The position numbers were made by a program, and so were the translations under genes. From contig JBJENW010000342.1 in assembly GCA_051880395.1 (NCBI GenBank), positions 1-6,699 on the forward strand: 6,699 nucleotides of DNA. Reading direction: 5' to 3'. Shown one piece after another: positions 5,689-6,699 of this stretch. The notes below the pieces were generated by a model. The model saw nothing but the letters and a program-made list of their open reading frames with translations. It had not been told where the DNA came from and did no database searches. This stretch comes from JBJENW01 sp051880395. Its GTDB lineage: Bacteria; Bacillota; Clostridia; Lachnospirales; Lachnospiraceae. Position 1 is the stretch's first letter, and each line of letters opens with the position of its first letter.

Positions 5689-6558
5689 ATGAAAGTTCCT
5701 AAAATGCCTTTCAATCATCACGAATACTATCTGAATTGTGATTATCGAATCATGAATTATCTAGACACCAACAAAGATCGTATATATCGTCATTCACATG
5801 ATTTTTATGAATTATATGTTTTAATTTCCGGCCATGTAAAATACTTTACAGCCGGTAATTCCTTCTATCTGGCCCCGGGAGATTTCCTGTTTATCAATCG
5901 GCTCCAGGAACATTTTCCGGACGTAATGGATTTCTCCACCCCTTATGAGCGAATTGCCCTGCAGATTTCTCCCCAGGTTTTGCATGAACTTTCCGACGAT
6001 GAAATTGACCTGGCAGCTATTTTTTCCGCAAACGAATTTAAGGTTTATCACTATCCTTCCTCAATTCAAAACAAGATCCAAAACTACCTTGACCAACTGA
6101 TCCAGCTTTTCTATTCTCCTGATATCTATGGAGCTAAAATACTGGGACGCAGCGTGCTTGCCTCCCTGTTCGTACTGCTGAATCAGAATATTGACACTCC
6201 CAACGTCTTTTCCTTTGATAAGTCCAATAAAAACATCCAGCTTATCCCCATCGCAGAAAGCTATATCCGGGAACATTTACAGGATAAAATTACTATCGAC
6301 GATATTGCCGGTCATTTCTTTATGAACCGCTACTACTTTATGCATCAATTTAAAGAGGTCTCGGGTATTTCCTTTTATCAGTTTGTTCAAAAGACACGAA
6401 TGAAAGTCTTTATGGAAATAACAGAACAGGGATTCCCCCTCATGAAAGCTGCCCAGCAATGTGGATTTAGAGACTACCCCAATTTTTACCGTCTGTTTAA
6501 AAAAGAATTCGGATGCAGTCCCGCTATGTATTTCAAGAAAACTTCTGACCTCACATAA
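5689..6558 (+). CDS. AraC-family transcriptional regulator with cupin sensor domain
   Basis: A cytoplasmic DNA-binding protein, probably the ligand-responsive activator of the divergent TRAP/oxidoreductase operon. The N-terminal part (about 30-100) is a cupin-like sensor with HSHDFYE (35-41), SGHVKYF (47-53), the turn LAPGDFLFI (61-69) and HFP (75-77). The C-terminal part (about 186-284) is the AraC double helix-turn-helix: IAESYIREHLQDKITIDDIA, then FMHQFKEVSGISFYQFVQKTRM, and the second recognition unit with AAQQCGFRDYPNFYRLFKKEFGCSP (254-278), the family signature. The first helix-turn-helix (GHFFMNRYYFMHQFK) is less typical than the second. Length (289 aa) is normal. The start at 5689 has AGGAG 6 nt upstream. 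It is divergent from dctP, with a direct-repeat operator in between. Family is certain; the inducer is unknown. Confidence 0.95.
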   Translation: MKVPKMPFNHHEYYLNCDYRIMNYLDTNKDRIYRHSHDFYELYVLISGHVKYFTAGNSFYLAPGDFLFINRLQEHFPDVMDFSTPYERIALQISPQVLHELSDDEIDLAAIFSANEFKVYHYPSSIQNKIQNYLDQLIQLFYSPDIYGAKILGRSVLASLFVLLNQNIDTPNVFSFDKSNKNIQLIPIAESYIREHLQDKITIDDIAGHFFMNRYYFMHQFKEVSGISFYQFVQKTRMKVFMEITEQGFPLMKAAQQCGFRDYPNFYRLFKKEFGCSPAMYFKKTSDLT

Positions 6559-6562
6559 AAAA

Positions 6563-6669
6563 GGGGATGTTGCAAAAATAGATGCATGATCTGCCAGAGC
6601 AATAGCTCCTTCTTCGTTCCTGAAAATGCTAAAAATAGAAAAGCAGGCTCCGAGGAACCTGCCTTTCAT
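6563..6669. mobile_element. Possible insertion-sequence end next to the AraC-type gene (partial)
   Basis: Five bases after the regulator's stop codon comes GGGGATGTTGCAAAAATAG (6563-6581), which resembles the terminal inverted repeats of some Firmicutes insertion sequences ending in G-rich plus TGTTGCAAA. The sequence behind it has no good gene and ends in a terminator-like hairpin, as is common at the 3' end of a transposase gene lying to the right. No transposase coding is visible and the other end is outside the window, so this rests on one short resemblance from memory. Confidence 0.3.
6641..6666 (-). terminator. Terminator-like hairpin downstream of the AraC-type gene, best oriented on the minus strand
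   Basis: GCAGG (6643-6647) pairs with CCTGC (6658-6662), with A/T flanks that extend the stem with a one-base bulge; TC/GA inside the loop may add pairs. On the minus strand the stem is followed by TTTTCTATTTTT, a reasonable U tract, so it probably ends a gene entering from the right. On the + strand only CTTTC follows, but it may still help end the regulator transcript, whose stop lies about 85 bases upstream. Confidence 0.55.
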
Positions 6670-6699
6670 GAAATAATAAATTATGCCTTGTATAATAAA

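Noticed and set aside
6277..6669. A 130-codon minus-strand open frame across the end of the AraC-type gene
   Set aside because: Most of it is the reverse of the regulator's DNA-binding domain, and its first part spans the terminator-like hairpin; no family features.
1..6699. CRISPR array, tRNA, rRNA or riboswitch
   Set aside because: No regularly spaced repeats, no cloverleaf-like or rRNA sequence, and the short leader of dctP has no recognisable riboswitch core.

Overview
The window looks like chromosomal DNA from a Gram-positive, moderately A+T-rich anaerobe of the Clostridia, with Lachnospiraceae the best guess. The reasons are strong AGGAGG-type ribosome binding sites before almost every gene, a substrate-binding protein anchored as a lipoprotein, and protein families common in that group. 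This placement is inferred, not proven.

Layout: (i) 1-138 holds a possible 18-codon tail of an unrecognised + strand gene and the terminator of the main operon. (ii) 139-5335 is a five-gene minus-strand operon, read right to left. It encodes a TRAP solute-binding lipoprotein (dctP type), the small membrane subunit (dctQ type), the large membrane subunit (dctM type), and two different Gfo/Idh/MocA-family NAD(P)-dependent oxidoreductases of 358 and 385 residues. The last four genes are tightly packed: a 4-nt ATGA overlap, then gaps of 12 and 11 nt. Only dctP is set apart, by 84 nt carrying two adjacent hairpins. (iii) 5336-5688 is an A+T-rich divergent control region. (iv) 5689-6558 is a divergent AraC-family regulator on the + strand. 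(v) 6559-6699 has a terminator-like hairpin and a sequence resembling an insertion-sequence end.

Working model: the AraC protein senses a small molecule and switches on the operon. The TRAP system imports an organic acid (a sugar acid, uronate or related carboxylate is most likely), and the two oxidoreductases carry out the first redox steps on it or on a derivative. The substrate cannot be read from the sequence.

The best non-coding signal is a pair of direct repeats, ATTACAAT plus an upstream AAnCA box, spaced exactly 21 bp apart and abutting the likely dctP promoter. This is the geometry of an AraC-type tandem operator. A related third copy lies just before the regulator's own ribosome binding site. 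I see no CRISPR array, tRNA or rRNA, and no clearly novel multi-gene system. The novelty lies in the unassigned pathway, the operator and the dctP-dctQ intercistronic RNA structure.
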